Shown: positions 1-7,115 of the stretch, in pieces
Numbering within the stretch: position 1 is the first letter of the stretch
How the letters are laid out: each line of letters starts with the position of its first letter
Assembly (NCBI GenBank): GCA_026990885.1
Contig: JALXCO010000245.1
Span: 1-11,954 of the forward strand
DNA length: 11,954 nt
Reading direction: 5' to 3'
DNA from: Desulfurococcales archaeon
Lineage (GTDB): Archaea; Thermoproteota; Thermoprotei_A; Sulfolobales; AG1
Notes under the pieces: model-generated
The model's database searches: none
The model's input: only the letters and a program-made list of their open reading frames with translations
What the model was told of the DNA's origin: nothing
Made by a program: the position numbers and the translations under genes

Positions 1-44
1 GCACACATACGCATCATGCAACAAACAGTTCCAGATGCCTGAAT

Positions 45-650
45 ATGTATTTCAGCAAAGGATACTCATCACACATATATAAAGTAGTCATTGAAAATGA
101 GCTGTATGTATTGAAGGTGAGGAGACATGATTCAAAAAGAGAAACACTATATATAGAGGGAAAAATTCTTGAAACACTCAACAGCTGGGATCACTCGCCC
201 AGAGTATATAGATACTCCCACAACTACATATTGATGGAGTTTGTCAGAGGAGTGCTCTTTAGAGAAATAGTTGGATTTTTCAGATCGAGAGATCATGTAT
301 ATAAAATAATGCCATATTTAGAAAGCCTGATTATAGCCTTGTGTGAGCTGGACTCAATGAATATAGATCATAAAGAGATCGGCTTTCCATATAAGCATGT
401 AATATATAGGGATAACGATCCCAGGAAACCAGTAATAGTGGATTTCGAGTCAGCCTCGATTAGTACAAACACCTCAAACCTATCCAGGTTCATTGGAGGC
501 ACTATAATAAGGCATCTAAGTAGCGTTATCGATCTAGATAACAATAGCCTTATCAACTATATGAGAAACTATAAGAATGCGGATCAAACAGCTAGAAAGC
601 GAATATGTCTCGACTTGATAGATTATCTAGGATCCAATATATCGTTATAG
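45..650 (+). CDS. Archaeal Ser/Thr protein kinase-like protein (RIO-like, COG2112 type)
   Basis: Predicted small cytoplasmic protein kinase of the archaeal COG2112 group. Seen in the 201 residues: a glycine-rich-loop-like start (GYSSHIYKV, residues 6-14), a candidate ATP-binding lysine in VLKVRR (K25 region), a hinge-like ILMEFVRG (62-69), a degenerate catalytic loop around IDHKEIGFPYKHV (107-119), and VDFESAS (132-138), where DFE replaces the metal-binding DFG. The family is known for such reduced catalytic motifs; the target is unknown. The start is uncertain. The frame stays open from position 45 back to the window edge with no stop, and no ribosome-binding site is seen before ATG 45, so the gene may begin outside the window. 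An imperfect inverted repeat (643-648 with 657-662) spans its stop codon. The epimerase-like gene follows 38 bp later on the same strand. Confidence 0.75.
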   Translation: MYFSKGYSSHIYKVVIENELYVLKVRRHDSKRETLYIEGKILETLNSWDHSPRVYRYSHNYILMEFVRGVLFREIVGFFRSRDHVYKIMPYLESLIIALCELDSMNIDHKEIGFPYKHVIYRDNDPRKPVIVDFESASISTNTSNLSRFIGGTIIRHLSSVIDLDNNSLINYMRNYKNADQTARKRICLDLIDYLGSNISL

Positions 651-673
651 AGTATAATAACGCTAAAATAATT

Positions 674-680
674 AGGAGGT
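674..680 (+). promoter_or_regulatory. Ribosome-binding site AGGAGGT
   Basis: A full AGGAGGT complementary to the archaeal 16S 3' end lies 8 nt before ATG 689. It fixes the start of the epimerase-like gene and is the strongest Shine-Dalgarno in the window. Confidence 0.8.
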
Positions 681-688
681 AGCCTGGA

Positions 689-1681
689 ATGAGGGTGTTG
701 ATTATAGGATCTACAGGATTCGTTGGAAGATCGATAATAGAGGAGCTAAGTAAAGAAAATATAGATATAGTAGCGATAGTGAGAGAGAAGACCCTACATA
801 CCAAAGCAGATATAGTTGAACAACTGAAGAGAAAAGGAAAAACCTCCATAGAGGTCGTTAGGAGCCTAGGTAATCAAGAGTTAACGGATATATTTAAGAA
901 CACGAACCCGGACACCATTATATTTTCTGCAGGAATAATAAGGGGAAAGAGGGAGGACTTTGAGTATGTGCATATTAAGTTGCCATCGATCATTATGGAT
1001 TCTATTAGATCGTCAGACATAGATCCATTATATATACATGTAAGCTCCACCGGAGCAAGCAACTTTCAAATTGACGAGAGACCTTTACCTGAAGAGAAAA
1101 AACACTGTGAACACATAGATAAGCTTCCAACAATCTATGAAAAGACCAAGTGTATGGGTGAAAAAGTTGTTGTTGAAAAATCTATGGAGCATGGTATAAG
1201 ATACGTTATTTTGAGACCTAATATAATTGTGGGCAGGCTAAATAGGCATAGGGAATGGATCAATATGATCAAGCTAGCTAAATTAGGGATCAAAGCGAAC
1301 TTTAACGGCGTCACGAACATACTGGATGCAGAAGATCTAGCTAAACTAATACTCCACATAATGAGTACAGAAAGAGGCATCAATGACTATTATCACGTTG
1401 CGTCCCCCCACGATATCTATATATATAGAATTTCGGAGATCGCTTTAGATGTTGCTGGTAGAAAAGCGATCATATCGCTTGGACCTCTATTCGCTAGGTT
1501 CTTGAGAGCATTGGTCATGGATGAGATGATGAAGAGAATGCTTGAGTTCCTCAATAAGGATTCCAGGATCTCTATAGACAAGCTTATAGCCAAAACAGGC
1601 TATGGTAAAGATCGCTTTAAAGATCCCGAGACAAGCATGAGAGAGATGTTTATGTCGATCTTAAATCGATCTACAAAATGA
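689..1681 (+). CDS. NAD(P)-dependent epimerase/dehydratase-like protein (atypical SDR, NDUFA9-like)
   Basis: Rossmann-fold protein of the extended or atypical short-chain dehydrogenase superfamily, 330 residues, cytoplasmic. Visible: the nucleotide-binding motif G7-x-x-G10-x-x-G13 (GSTGFVG) directly at the N-terminus, a strand ending in serines at HVSSTGAS (residues 117-124), and Y150-x3-K154 (YEKTK), the catalytic Tyr/Lys pair of SDRs. RPNIIVGR follows at about 177-184, typical of NmrA/NDUFA9-like members. These proteins act as sugar-nucleotide epimerases or as NAD(P)-binding scaffolds; the substrate cannot be told here. The start is secured by AGGAGGT 8 nt upstream. The last 21 bp overlap the 3' end of truD on the opposite strand. 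It may be cotranscribed with the kinase-like gene 38 bp upstream. Confidence 0.85.
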   Translation: MRVLIIGSTGFVGRSIIEELSKENIDIVAIVREKTLHTKADIVEQLKRKGKTSIEVVRSLGNQELTDIFKNTNPDTIIFSAGIIRGKREDFEYVHIKLPSIIMDSIRSSDIDPLYIHVSSTGASNFQIDERPLPEEKKHCEHIDKLPTIYEKTKCMGEKVVVEKSMEHGIRYVILRPNIIVGRLNRHREWINMIKLAKLGIKANFNGVTNILDAEDLAKLILHIMSTERGINDYYHVASPHDIYIYRISEIALDVAGRKAIISLGPLFARFLRALVMDEMMKRMLEFLNKDSRISIDKLIAKTGYGKDRFKDPETSMREMFMSILNRSTK

Positions 1682-2953
1682 TCTCGAAAAAAGACAAGGA
1701 GTATTTTCCTTGAATATCTCTCTCAATAGATTCGTTGCGTACCCGCCCCTCTCCAAGCAGAAGAAGAGTTCACCCCCATATATTTTTAGATTATGAGGTA
1801 TAACCAGTAGAGGTCTTATTATTTCACTCCTAAGGAATCTTCTCCATATATGTGTGTTCTCATTATATGCTCTTCTAATATGATCCAGGAAATACCTCAG
1901 TACATAAAAGCCGTCATAACCATGCTCTAAAAGCACTTTCAACAGTTCTGAAGCTTTCGAAGCAACATGCGGAACCTGGATATTGGCTAATCTAAGTTTT
2001 TTCAGGGTCTCTATATTTCTATGGATTACTGTAGATCTATCTAAACCATAGTGTCTCCATCTTAGTGAGAGATATAGGTTGAATAGGTAGCTTTTGAAAG
2101 CATCAATATACAGCTTAAGCAGTCTATGAGGAACTATAGTTTTGAATATCCTCCTTGCATCTATCCCGCCACCACCAATAATCTCTCTACACGCCTTCTT
2201 CTCAATCCACATCCATTTTCTAGAACTACCTACTATACCCATGCATATAGACTTGATATCCCCCCACTCAAGCCTGTATCCAAACGGGCTACCGCTAATT
2301 AGAATCTTCAACGCGTCATCATAGTTGCCGGTAACTATATTGAATCCAACCATATGTGTGATGGGTCTAGAGACCCCAAACCTCTGGTATGAGTAGTAGT
2401 TCGGTACTATATTTAGTGAAGCGATGTAGCTGTATAGCTGGTGGTAGATGCTGAAGTCTATAAGTCTATATAGCTTTATATTAAAGCAGTTACCTATGTG
2501 CCTATCGATAAGTCTTCTGAGATCTTTAACAAGCCCTACATATACGGCCTCAATATTTCTATACTTTATATAGGGTAGAAACCGCCGGGGTTTCTCTATA
2601 ACTATGTATTGATACGTTTCGGCCCTCGAATCCTTTAAGCCGAGATAAGCTATAGGTTTCTCAGATCTGAATCCAAAGATTCTCGCAAGAGTATGTATGG
2701 CGTTTATTGTATCTATATCCTTTTTCCGAAGAACATATAGGTAGTACGGTTCTGGATTTGACTCGGATCTTGGGTATGTGGGTATTGACGCCATCTGATT
2801 GCTAGATAGATATTCATATACATAGAAGTTGGAGCTCCCCAACTCTTCTTTAGGCTTAATATCTAGATCGTGGCTAGATACATAGCAATCTATCCCGAGT
2901 ATCTTATCTATATTCGATCCAGATTCCACACATCTATATATCTCGATATTCAT
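1661..2953 (-). CDS. truD: tRNA pseudouridine synthase TruD
   Basis: TruD-family pseudouridine synthase, 430 residues; archaeal and eukaryotic members (Pus7) modify specific uridines in tRNA. Seen: a degenerate N-terminal NFYVYEYLS (residues 42-50), the catalytic motif GLKDSRAETYQYI (105-117) with D108 as the expected nucleophile, an RHIGNCFNIKLYR strand (151-163), and the family signature NYYSYQRFG (185-193). The C-terminal half holds the TruD insertion domain. ATG 2953 follows a purine-rich AGGGGGT immediately upstream on the minus strand. It is the last gene of a minus-strand operon, with pth2 ending 26 bp before it. Its 3' end overlaps the convergent epimerase-like gene by 21 bp, so the two stop codons lie inside each other's coding sequence. 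Confidence 0.93.
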   Translation of the reverse strand: MNIEIYRCVESGSNIDKILGIDCYVSSHDLDIKPKEELGSSNFYVYEYLSSNQMASIPTYPRSESNPEPYYLYVLRKKDIDTINAIHTLARIFGFRSEKPIAYLGLKDSRAETYQYIVIEKPRRFLPYIKYRNIEAVYVGLVKDLRRLIDRHIGNCFNIKLYRLIDFSIYHQLYSYIASLNIVPNYYSYQRFGVSRPITHMVGFNIVTGNYDDALKILISGSPFGYRLEWGDIKSICMGIVGSSRKWMWIEKKACREIIGGGGIDARRIFKTIVPHRLLKLYIDAFKSYLFNLYLSLRWRHYGLDRSTVIHRNIETLKKLRLANIQVPHVASKASELLKVLLEHGYDGFYVLRYFLDHIRRAYNENTHIWRRFLRSEIIRPLLVIPHNLKIYGGELFFCLERGGYATNLLREIFKENTPCLFSRSFCRSI

Positions 2954-2979
2954 ACCCCCTACAACATGCGCTTCAAACT

Positions 2980-3369
2980 CTATCTATACAGCGGTAGTGC
3001 TCCAGTTACTCTATCTATAGTCTTGCTCGGAGCCGGACCTATACCCACAGCTGTAGGTGTTCCAGGCTCAAGCTCTGTTTTTCCAGCATCCCTAATCAGT
3101 GTGCATGGAATATCCAGGTTTAGGCACTCCCTATATTTATTATAGAGATCCGTCTCACTAGATACCTTTACAACGATCTTCTTCATCCCGCTTTCAAGCC
3201 ATTCATCAAACCACCTCCTCCACTGATCTTTACCTCTAAGCGCCTTAATGGCCGAATCGACAGATGCATGGGCAACCTGAACCGCAAATTTACCTTTACT
3301 CATATTCAGGTCGCTTCTAACGACTATAACCTGTTTTATGTCCTCAAACATAGATCTATCTACCCGCAT
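2980..3369 (-). CDS. pth2: Peptidyl-tRNA hydrolase, Pth2 type
   Basis: Hydrolyses the ester bond of peptidyl-tRNAs that drop off ribosomes, recycling tRNA. Seen in 129 residues: the Pth2 core SKGKFAVQVAHAS (24-36) with K27, Q31 and H34, then IRDAGKTELEPGTPTAVGIGP (from residue 92) with D94, T98, T104-T106 and G111. Both blocks are diagnostic for bacterial-unrelated Pth2 of archaea and eukaryotes. Length is slightly above the usual 115-120 because of about seven residues before M7. M7 (MFEDIK) is an alternative start, and no clear ribosome-binding site separates the two. It starts 16 bp after the rimI stop and is followed by truD, giving an operon of translation and tRNA functions. Confidence 0.95.
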   Translation of the reverse strand: MRVDRSMFEDIKQVIVVRSDLNMSKGKFAVQVAHASVDSAIKALRGKDQWRRWFDEWLESGMKKIVVKVSSETDLYNKYRECLNLDIPCTLIRDAGKTELEPGTPTAVGIGPAPSKTIDRVTGALPLYR

Positions 3370-3385
3370 AGAGATATATGCTCAT

Positions 3386-3886
3386 CTAGAGCGGCCTAGC
3401 CATTAAGTAGGCATCCTCACCATCTATATAGTAGCTTGGAAGAATCTTAACTATTTTAAAGCCCAACGTCTTATAGAGTCTTATGGCCGGCTCATTAGAT
3501 ACACGCACCTCAAGTATAACCTCCTGGGCATTGTGTAGGTTCTTCATTCTTCTCATTCCCTCAAGCATCAGTGATCTGCCAATACCCCTCCTCCTATAAT
3601 CCTTCAGAACAGCAATACTAACCACATGACCCCTCACAACTATATTTCCAGTAAAGAACCCCTCATCCTGCTCAATACGATTCATCATGTAGCCGACAAC
3701 AACACCATTGTATTCGGCAACTAAAAAAATATTCCCCCAGGTATTGAGATGGTACTCCCAGAAATATCTCGGGTAATGCTCCGGCAATGTCTTCATATTT
3801 ATCTCTATTACGCTATCGAGATCCCTAATCTCAGCCTCCCGAATCACATAACTATACGCTGAACCACTATCTCTATCAAGCATCAT
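3386..3886 (-). CDS. rimI: N-terminal protein acetyltransferase (RimI/Ard1-like GNAT)
   Basis: GNAT-fold acetyltransferase, 166 residues, that probably acetylates protein N-termini using acetyl-CoA, like the archaeal Ard1/NatA-type enzymes. Seen: IREAEIRDLDSVIEIN (15-30) typical of the first strand and helix, LPEHYPRYFWEYHL (34-47) matching the substrate-binding segment of Ard1, strand IAVLKDYRRRGIG (91-103) with the acetyl-CoA pyrophosphate loop RRRGIG, LEVRVSNEPAIRLYKTLGF (125-143), and the C-terminal YYIDGEDAYLM (152-162) characteristic of archaeal Naa10-like proteins. Two tandem ATGs begin the gene. A GGTGGGAGGG ribosome-binding site sits 3 nt before the first and 6 nt before the second, so the second (3883) may be the true start. 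First gene of the rimI-pth2-truD operon. Confidence 0.92.
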   Translation of the reverse strand: MMLDRDSGSAYSYVIREAEIRDLDSVIEINMKTLPEHYPRYFWEYHLNTWGNIFLVAEYNGVVVGYMMNRIEQDEGFFTGNIVVRGHVVSIAVLKDYRRRGIGRSLMLEGMRRMKNLHNAQEVILEVRVSNEPAIRLYKTLGFKIVKILPSYYIDGEDAYLMARPL

Positions 3887-3888
3887 GG

Positions 3889-3898
3889 CCCTCCCACC
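3889..3898 (-). promoter_or_regulatory. Ribosome-binding site of rimI
   Basis: On the minus strand this reads GGTGGGAGGG, a good match to the archaeal anti-Shine-Dalgarno complement. Spacing favours the second of the two adjacent ATG codons of rimI. Confidence 0.6.
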
Positions 3899-3948
3899 GA
3901 TAATCCGGATACTGCACCACTATCCAAAGATGATATTAGTTATTTGAG

Positions 3949-3961
3949 ATTTAACTATATT
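3949..3961 (+). promoter_or_regulatory. Probable TATA region of coaBC
   Basis: The A/T-rich stretch ATTTAACTATATT lies about 25 bp before ATG 3979 in the 92-bp divergent spacer between rimI and coaBC. At that distance the transcript would start at or very near the start codon, as is common for first genes in crenarchaea. The assignment rests only on position and composition. Confidence 0.4.
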
Positions 3962-3978
3962 ATTAAAGGTATATTTTG

Positions 3979-5220
3979 ATGCTGGAGCACACATCAAAAG
4001 AGATCATAGGTAAGAAGTCGAGGTCCCTTCTCGAACACAACATAATAATCGGGGTCACGGCAAGCATATCCCTATATAAATCCCTAGATCTCTCTAGAGA
4101 GCTCATGAGAAGAGGGGCTGAAGTGTATGTGGTGCTATCCAAAGAGGCGTCTAGGCTTGTTACACCAGCAATGTGGGAGTGGGCTACAGGCAACAAGCCT
4201 TTCACCGAGTTCTCGGGCGAGCTGGGGCATATCTCTCTAGCTAAGATAGGTAGCGGAATGATTATAGCTCCAGCAACCGCAAACACGATATCCAAGCTTG
4301 CCTATGGCATCTCAGACACGCCCGTAACCCTTGTAGCCCAGGTAATGCTTGGCATGGGCAAGAAGATAATAGTTGTCCCAGCAATGCACGAGCCAATGTA
4401 TAGGTCGCCGACCCTTAGAAGAGCTATCGAGGTATGTAGAGAGAACGGAGTGTTCTTTCTAGATCCGGTGCTGGAAGAAGGTAAAGCGAAATATCCTGAC
4501 TACAGATATATAGCTGATAAAACAGAGGCTGTTCTTCTGCGTGGAGAGGATCTTAGAGGCCTAAAGATCCTCGTTACTGCAGGACCCACTAGAGAGCCTA
4601 TGGATCCCGTTAGGTTCCTTTCGAACCCAAGCACCGGGAAAATGGGTGTGTCCATAGCATCGGAAGCGTATTATAGAGGCGCTGAAACACATCTCATACA
4701 TGGGCCTATATCGATAGACATACCTCCATGGATAAAAACAACCAAGATAATGACCGTAGATGACATGCTCGAATCCGTCACCAAATCTATAGAGAAAGAG
4801 AACCCCAACGCAGTAATATTATCTGCAGCACCCGTAGACTTCAGGTTCTCATCTGTAAAGAGAACCAAAATATCCAGCGAGGACAGGGTCCCAGACGTAA
4901 AACTCGAGCACACACCAAAAATTGCGAGCAGGGTTAGGAAGCTTGCTAGAGACGCCGTTATAGTCGGGTTCGCTGCCGAGACTGCAGAGAGCGAGGATGA
5001 GCTTATAGAGAAGGCTATATATAAGCTACATAAATACGACTTCGACCTTATAATGGCAAACTTTGTGGGTAGACCAGGCACAGGATTTGGATACGACACC
5101 GATGATGGTGTGTTGATAAATAGAAACGGGAAGATAATTGATAGGGGCTTGAAGCTTAAGAGGGAGTGGGCCCGCACAATACTTGATGAAACATTGAAGA
5201 TTATAAGGAAAATCATGTAA
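3979..5220 (+). CDS. coaBC: Bifunctional phosphopantothenoylcysteine decarboxylase/phosphopantothenate-cysteine ligase (CoaBC, Dfp)
   Basis: Makes 4'-phosphopantetheine for coenzyme A in two steps: ligation of cysteine to phosphopantothenate, then FMN-dependent decarboxylation. Residue numbers here count from the adjacent TTG at 3976. CoaC half (about 20-190): GVTASISLYKS (26-36), H85 in GHISLA, the catalytic histidine position, APATANTISKLAYGISD (98-114), and PAMHEPMY (135-142), where the PxMNxxMW motif of bacteria carries His instead of Asn. CoaB half (about 195-410): TAGPTREPMDPVRFLSNPST with GKMG (201-224), AAPVDFR (284-290) and KIS (298-300). ATG 3979 is preferred; AAAGGT at 3965-3970 could serve as a weak ribosome-binding site. 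The peroxiredoxin gene starts 25 bp after its stop, probably in the same transcript. Confidence 0.94.
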   Translation: MLEHTSKEIIGKKSRSLLEHNIIIGVTASISLYKSLDLSRELMRRGAEVYVVLSKEASRLVTPAMWEWATGNKPFTEFSGELGHISLAKIGSGMIIAPATANTISKLAYGISDTPVTLVAQVMLGMGKKIIVVPAMHEPMYRSPTLRRAIEVCRENGVFFLDPVLEEGKAKYPDYRYIADKTEAVLLRGEDLRGLKILVTAGPTREPMDPVRFLSNPSTGKMGVSIASEAYYRGAETHLIHGPISIDIPPWIKTTKIMTVDDMLESVTKSIEKENPNAVILSAAPVDFRFSSVKRTKISSEDRVPDVKLEHTPKIASRVRKLARDAVIVGFAAETAESEDELIEKAIYKLHKYDFDLIMANFVGRPGTGFGYDTDDGVLINRNGKIIDRGLKLKREWARTILDETLKIIRKIM

Positions 5221-5245
5221 TATGTAATCAAGGTGCTATACCAGA

Positions 5246-5707
5246 ATGCAGTCATGCCCTAAAGAAAATGAGAGAGCCCCTGATTTTGAGCTGTATGATG
5301 ATGAAGGAAAGCTATTTACCCTTTCGGACTTGAGGGGGAGAAAAGTCCTTCTGTACTTCTATCCAAAGGCCATGACACGCGGATGCACAATTGAGGCTTT
5401 AAATTTCAAGAATAGCTATAGCGAAATAAAGAGCCTCGGATGCGAGATTGTGGGTGTGTCTAGAGATAGCATTGATGATATAAGGAAGTTTAAGAGCATG
5501 TATGGTTTGCCTTTTAAGCTTCTTGCAGATCCTGAGGGCAAGGTTATACAGATGTACTGTGTGAGGGGTTTCGGGAATAGGGCCAGAAGGGTTAGCTTTC
5601 TGATCGACGAGGACGGGGTGATTATTAAGATATGGAGAGCCGTTGACCCGTCTATACACCATAAGGAAGTCGTAGAAGAGCTATCTAAGCTGGTGAAAGA
5701 GAAGTAG
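5246..5707 (+). CDS. bcp: Thioredoxin-dependent peroxiredoxin, Bcp/PrxQ type, without the usual resolving cysteine
   Basis: Thiol peroxidase of 153 residues that reduces hydrogen peroxide and organic peroxides in the cytoplasm. Seen: APDFEL (11-16), LLYFYPKAMTRGC (35-47) with the active-site pattern P40-x3-T44-x2-C47, C47 being the peroxidatic cysteine, VGVSRDSIDDIRKF (69-82), and RRVSFLID (114-121) with the conserved arginine and strand. In most Bcp/PrxQ enzymes a resolving cysteine follows five residues after the first; here that position is leucine (CTIEAL). Other cysteines are C4, C66 and C105, so the enzyme may work as a 1-Cys type or use a different partner cysteine. AAGGTG at 5230-5235 precedes ATG 5246. 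Likely cotranscribed with coaBC. Confidence 0.9.
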   Translation: MQSCPKENERAPDFELYDDEGKLFTLSDLRGRKVLLYFYPKAMTRGCTIEALNFKNSYSEIKSLGCEIVGVSRDSIDDIRKFKSMYGLPFKLLADPEGKVIQMYCVRGFGNRARRVSFLIDEDGVIIKIWRAVDPSIHHKEVVEELSKLVKEK

Positions 5708-5789
5708 TATTCAAAGATGGGTTTATTGAATGATCGCTAGAGATATATAGTCTATTGATACATCTTCGAAATGAATGGGGATGTGAAGC

Positions 5790-6032
5790 TTGAGTAGATC
5801 GAGAACATGCATAGTTTGCGGCAGGAAATTCCCTGATGGCCAGGGAATAGTGATACAGATAGGTGACAGGATAAAGCTAGAGTTCCACAAAAGTAGATGC
5901 GCCGCTAGATTCTTCAGGAATCTAGCCCCGTTACTGGATCCTGAATGCGTGTCTAGAGCTATAGATGCGCTTGTGAAGGATTACAGAGAGAGGTTATCCG
6001 CGGAAATGGAGCTTAAGCGTAAAAGACTATAA
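5790..6032 (+). CDS. Small zinc-finger protein, L24e/TRASH-like
   Basis: Eighty-residue basic protein. C7-x2-C10 followed by G, then FHKSRC with H33 and C37, resembles the treble-clef zinc finger of ribosomal protein L24e and of TRASH metal-binding domains (C-x2-C, about 22 residues, H/C-x3-C). The rest is a helical, charged tail (55-80). Whether it binds ribosomes, other RNA or metals is not shown. TTG 5790 is the start by exclusion: an in-frame TGA lies at 5784-5786, and no other Met, Val or Leu start codon precedes the first cysteine. GGGGATGTGA just upstream may serve the ribosome. It has its own 82-bp upstream spacer with an ATATATAG stretch near 5742. Confidence 0.75.
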   Translation: MSRSRTCIVCGRKFPDGQGIVIQIGDRIKLEFHKSRCAARFFRNLAPLLDPECVSRAIDALVKDYRERLSAEMELKRKRL

Positions 6033-6082
6033 AAACTTCAGCCATCAAGATTATATATGGTTTATATTGAAGCATCATAACC

Positions 6083-6087
6083 AGGTG
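6083..6087 (+). promoter_or_regulatory. Ribosome-binding site AGGTG of the PA14 gene
   Basis: AGGTG lies 10 nt before TTG 6098. An in-frame TGA at 6068-6070 leaves TTG 6098 as the only usual start codon in front of the PA14 fold, and this site agrees with it. Confidence 0.5.
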
Positions 6088-6097
6088 CCTCCGTAGG

Positions 6098-6877
6098 TTG
6101 AGCTATCTGCTGGTTAAGCTAAGATCCGGAATTGTCCAAGGATTAAGAGGAATATACGCAAACATATGCGATGGATGCAGCCCTGACAAGGTGATTATGG
6201 ATCTAAATAAGTATCCTACATATGAGAGGATAGATAAATATATCGATTTCGTATGGTTCGATGACCCTATATCTGGGGTTGATCTAAGAAGATTCGTAGC
6301 TAAATGGGAAGGTTTCCTAGTAGTAAGAAAGCCTGGAATATACAGGTTCTTTATGGAAGCAGACATTGGGGGAAGACTATATATAGATGGTAGACTCGTC
6401 ATAGATGCCTGGGATAAGACCCTTCAAAAGGTATGGTCAGATAGAATTGAATTTAAGGCCGGTGTATACAGGATCGATATACACTACTATAACACCACTC
6501 CATTCGGAAAGATCAGTGTTGGCTGGCAGAGAAACGATGAAGTGGCCGCCATAATACCTCCAGAAAATCTATTTACTTTAACGGGGTCCTCAGTAATAAT
6601 AACCAATGTACATAAGTCGTATAGAATCATCCTTGTGGCCGAACCCATCATAAAGGAGGCCGTATTTAAAGGAGGAATAGCTTTTATACCTATAGGTATG
6701 CGTAAAGAGCCCCTATCTGGCTACATATATGTGTATGACCACAAGAACAACATGATCTATAGAAGCCCATATATAGAGGATATATGGCCCGGAGATATAT
6801 ATAGCCTTGAGTACCAGGTCAATGATATATATAATGTATCCTCAATCTATTTCAACTATGTATCGGCTGACTCGTAG
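6098..6877 (+). CDS. PA14-domain protein without signal peptide
   Basis: Protein of 259 residues. Residues about 12-158 match a PA14 beta-barrel: GLRGIYAN (15-22), IDFVWFDDP (49-57), FVAKWEGFLVVRKPGIYRF (66-84), EADIGGRLYIDGRLVIDAW (87-105), IEFKAGVYRIDIHYYN (117-132), ISVGWQR (139-145) and IPPENLF (153-159). PA14 domains in other proteins bind sugars or mediate oligomerisation, usually outside the cell. Here I see no signal peptide or membrane segment, so the protein appears cytoplasmic. Residues 165-259 form a second beta-rich region I do not recognise. TTG start supported by AGGTG 10 nt upstream and an in-frame stop 30 bp upstream. It follows the zinc-finger gene by 65 bp, with an A/T-rich promoter-like ATTATATATGG near 6050. 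Confidence 0.8.
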   Translation: MSYLLVKLRSGIVQGLRGIYANICDGCSPDKVIMDLNKYPTYERIDKYIDFVWFDDPISGVDLRRFVAKWEGFLVVRKPGIYRFFMEADIGGRLYIDGRLVIDAWDKTLQKVWSDRIEFKAGVYRIDIHYYNTTPFGKISVGWQRNDEVAAIIPPENLFTLTGSSVIITNVHKSYRIILVAEPIIKEAVFKGGIAFIPIGMRKEPLSGYIYVYDHKNNMIYRSPYIEDIWPGDIYSLEYQVNDIYNVSSIYFNYVSADS

Positions 6878-6906
6878 TTCAGATTCCTAATCGGCTTATG
6901 TATTTT

Positions 6907-6927
6907 AGATCCGGATCTAGATCTAGA
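6907..6927. repeat. Two overlapping perfect 12-bp palindromes
   Basis: AGATCCGGATCT (6907-6918) and TCTAGATCTAGA (6916-6927) are each identical to their reverse complement and share three bases. They lie about 30 bp after the PA14 stop in a 238-bp gene-free spacer. They could be an operator for a dimeric regulator or form part of the transcript end; nothing in the sequence decides this. Confidence 0.5.
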
Positions 6928-6940
6928 CATATAGGTATAG

Positions 6941-6972
6941 GGGTCCGTATTTCTCGGGTTCTTGCTGGACCC
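6941..6972 (+). repeat. Inverted repeat GGGTCC/GGACCC with 20-nt loop
   Basis: GGGTCC at 6941-6946 is complementary to GGACCC at 6967-6972. The stem is short and GC-rich in an A/T-rich spacer. It may be a transcript-end structure of the PA14 gene or part of an unknown small RNA. Confidence 0.35.
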
Positions 6973-7070
6973 AATATATAAGTTCCATAGCGAGTAATGT
7001 GGTAGAATAGTGATGCCGTATCGAAATAACACCTACAGCGTGATGATTCGATTGTAAGGAACGCTAATAG

Positions 7071-7100
7071 TTAAATATATAGGGTCTTATAAATAATAAA
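7071..7100 (+). promoter_or_regulatory. Probable TATA-type promoter of pan
   Basis: TTAAATATATA (7071-7081) and a second A/T-rich box TTATAAATAATAAA (7087-7100) precede ATG 7116. Use of the second box would give a nearly leaderless mRNA. GGTG at 7103-7106 could act as ribosome-binding site only for a transcript starting further upstream. Position-based inference. Confidence 0.5.
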
Positions 7101-7115
7101 ATGGTGCCCACTTAG

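Noticed and set aside
643..662. Inverted repeat CGTTAT/ATAACG at the end of the kinase-like gene
   Set aside because: Six-bp A/T-rich stem without a T-tract; not enough to call a terminator.
4671..5255. Long minus-strand open frame opposite coaBC
   Set aside because: It is a shadow of the clearly conserved coaBC reading frame and its translation is low-complexity serine-rich.
7008..7060. Possible C/D box sRNA (GTGATGC at about 7011 and GTGATGA at about 7040)
   Set aside because: The two C-like boxes have no CTGA D or D' boxes at the required spacing, so the sRNA fold is not supported.
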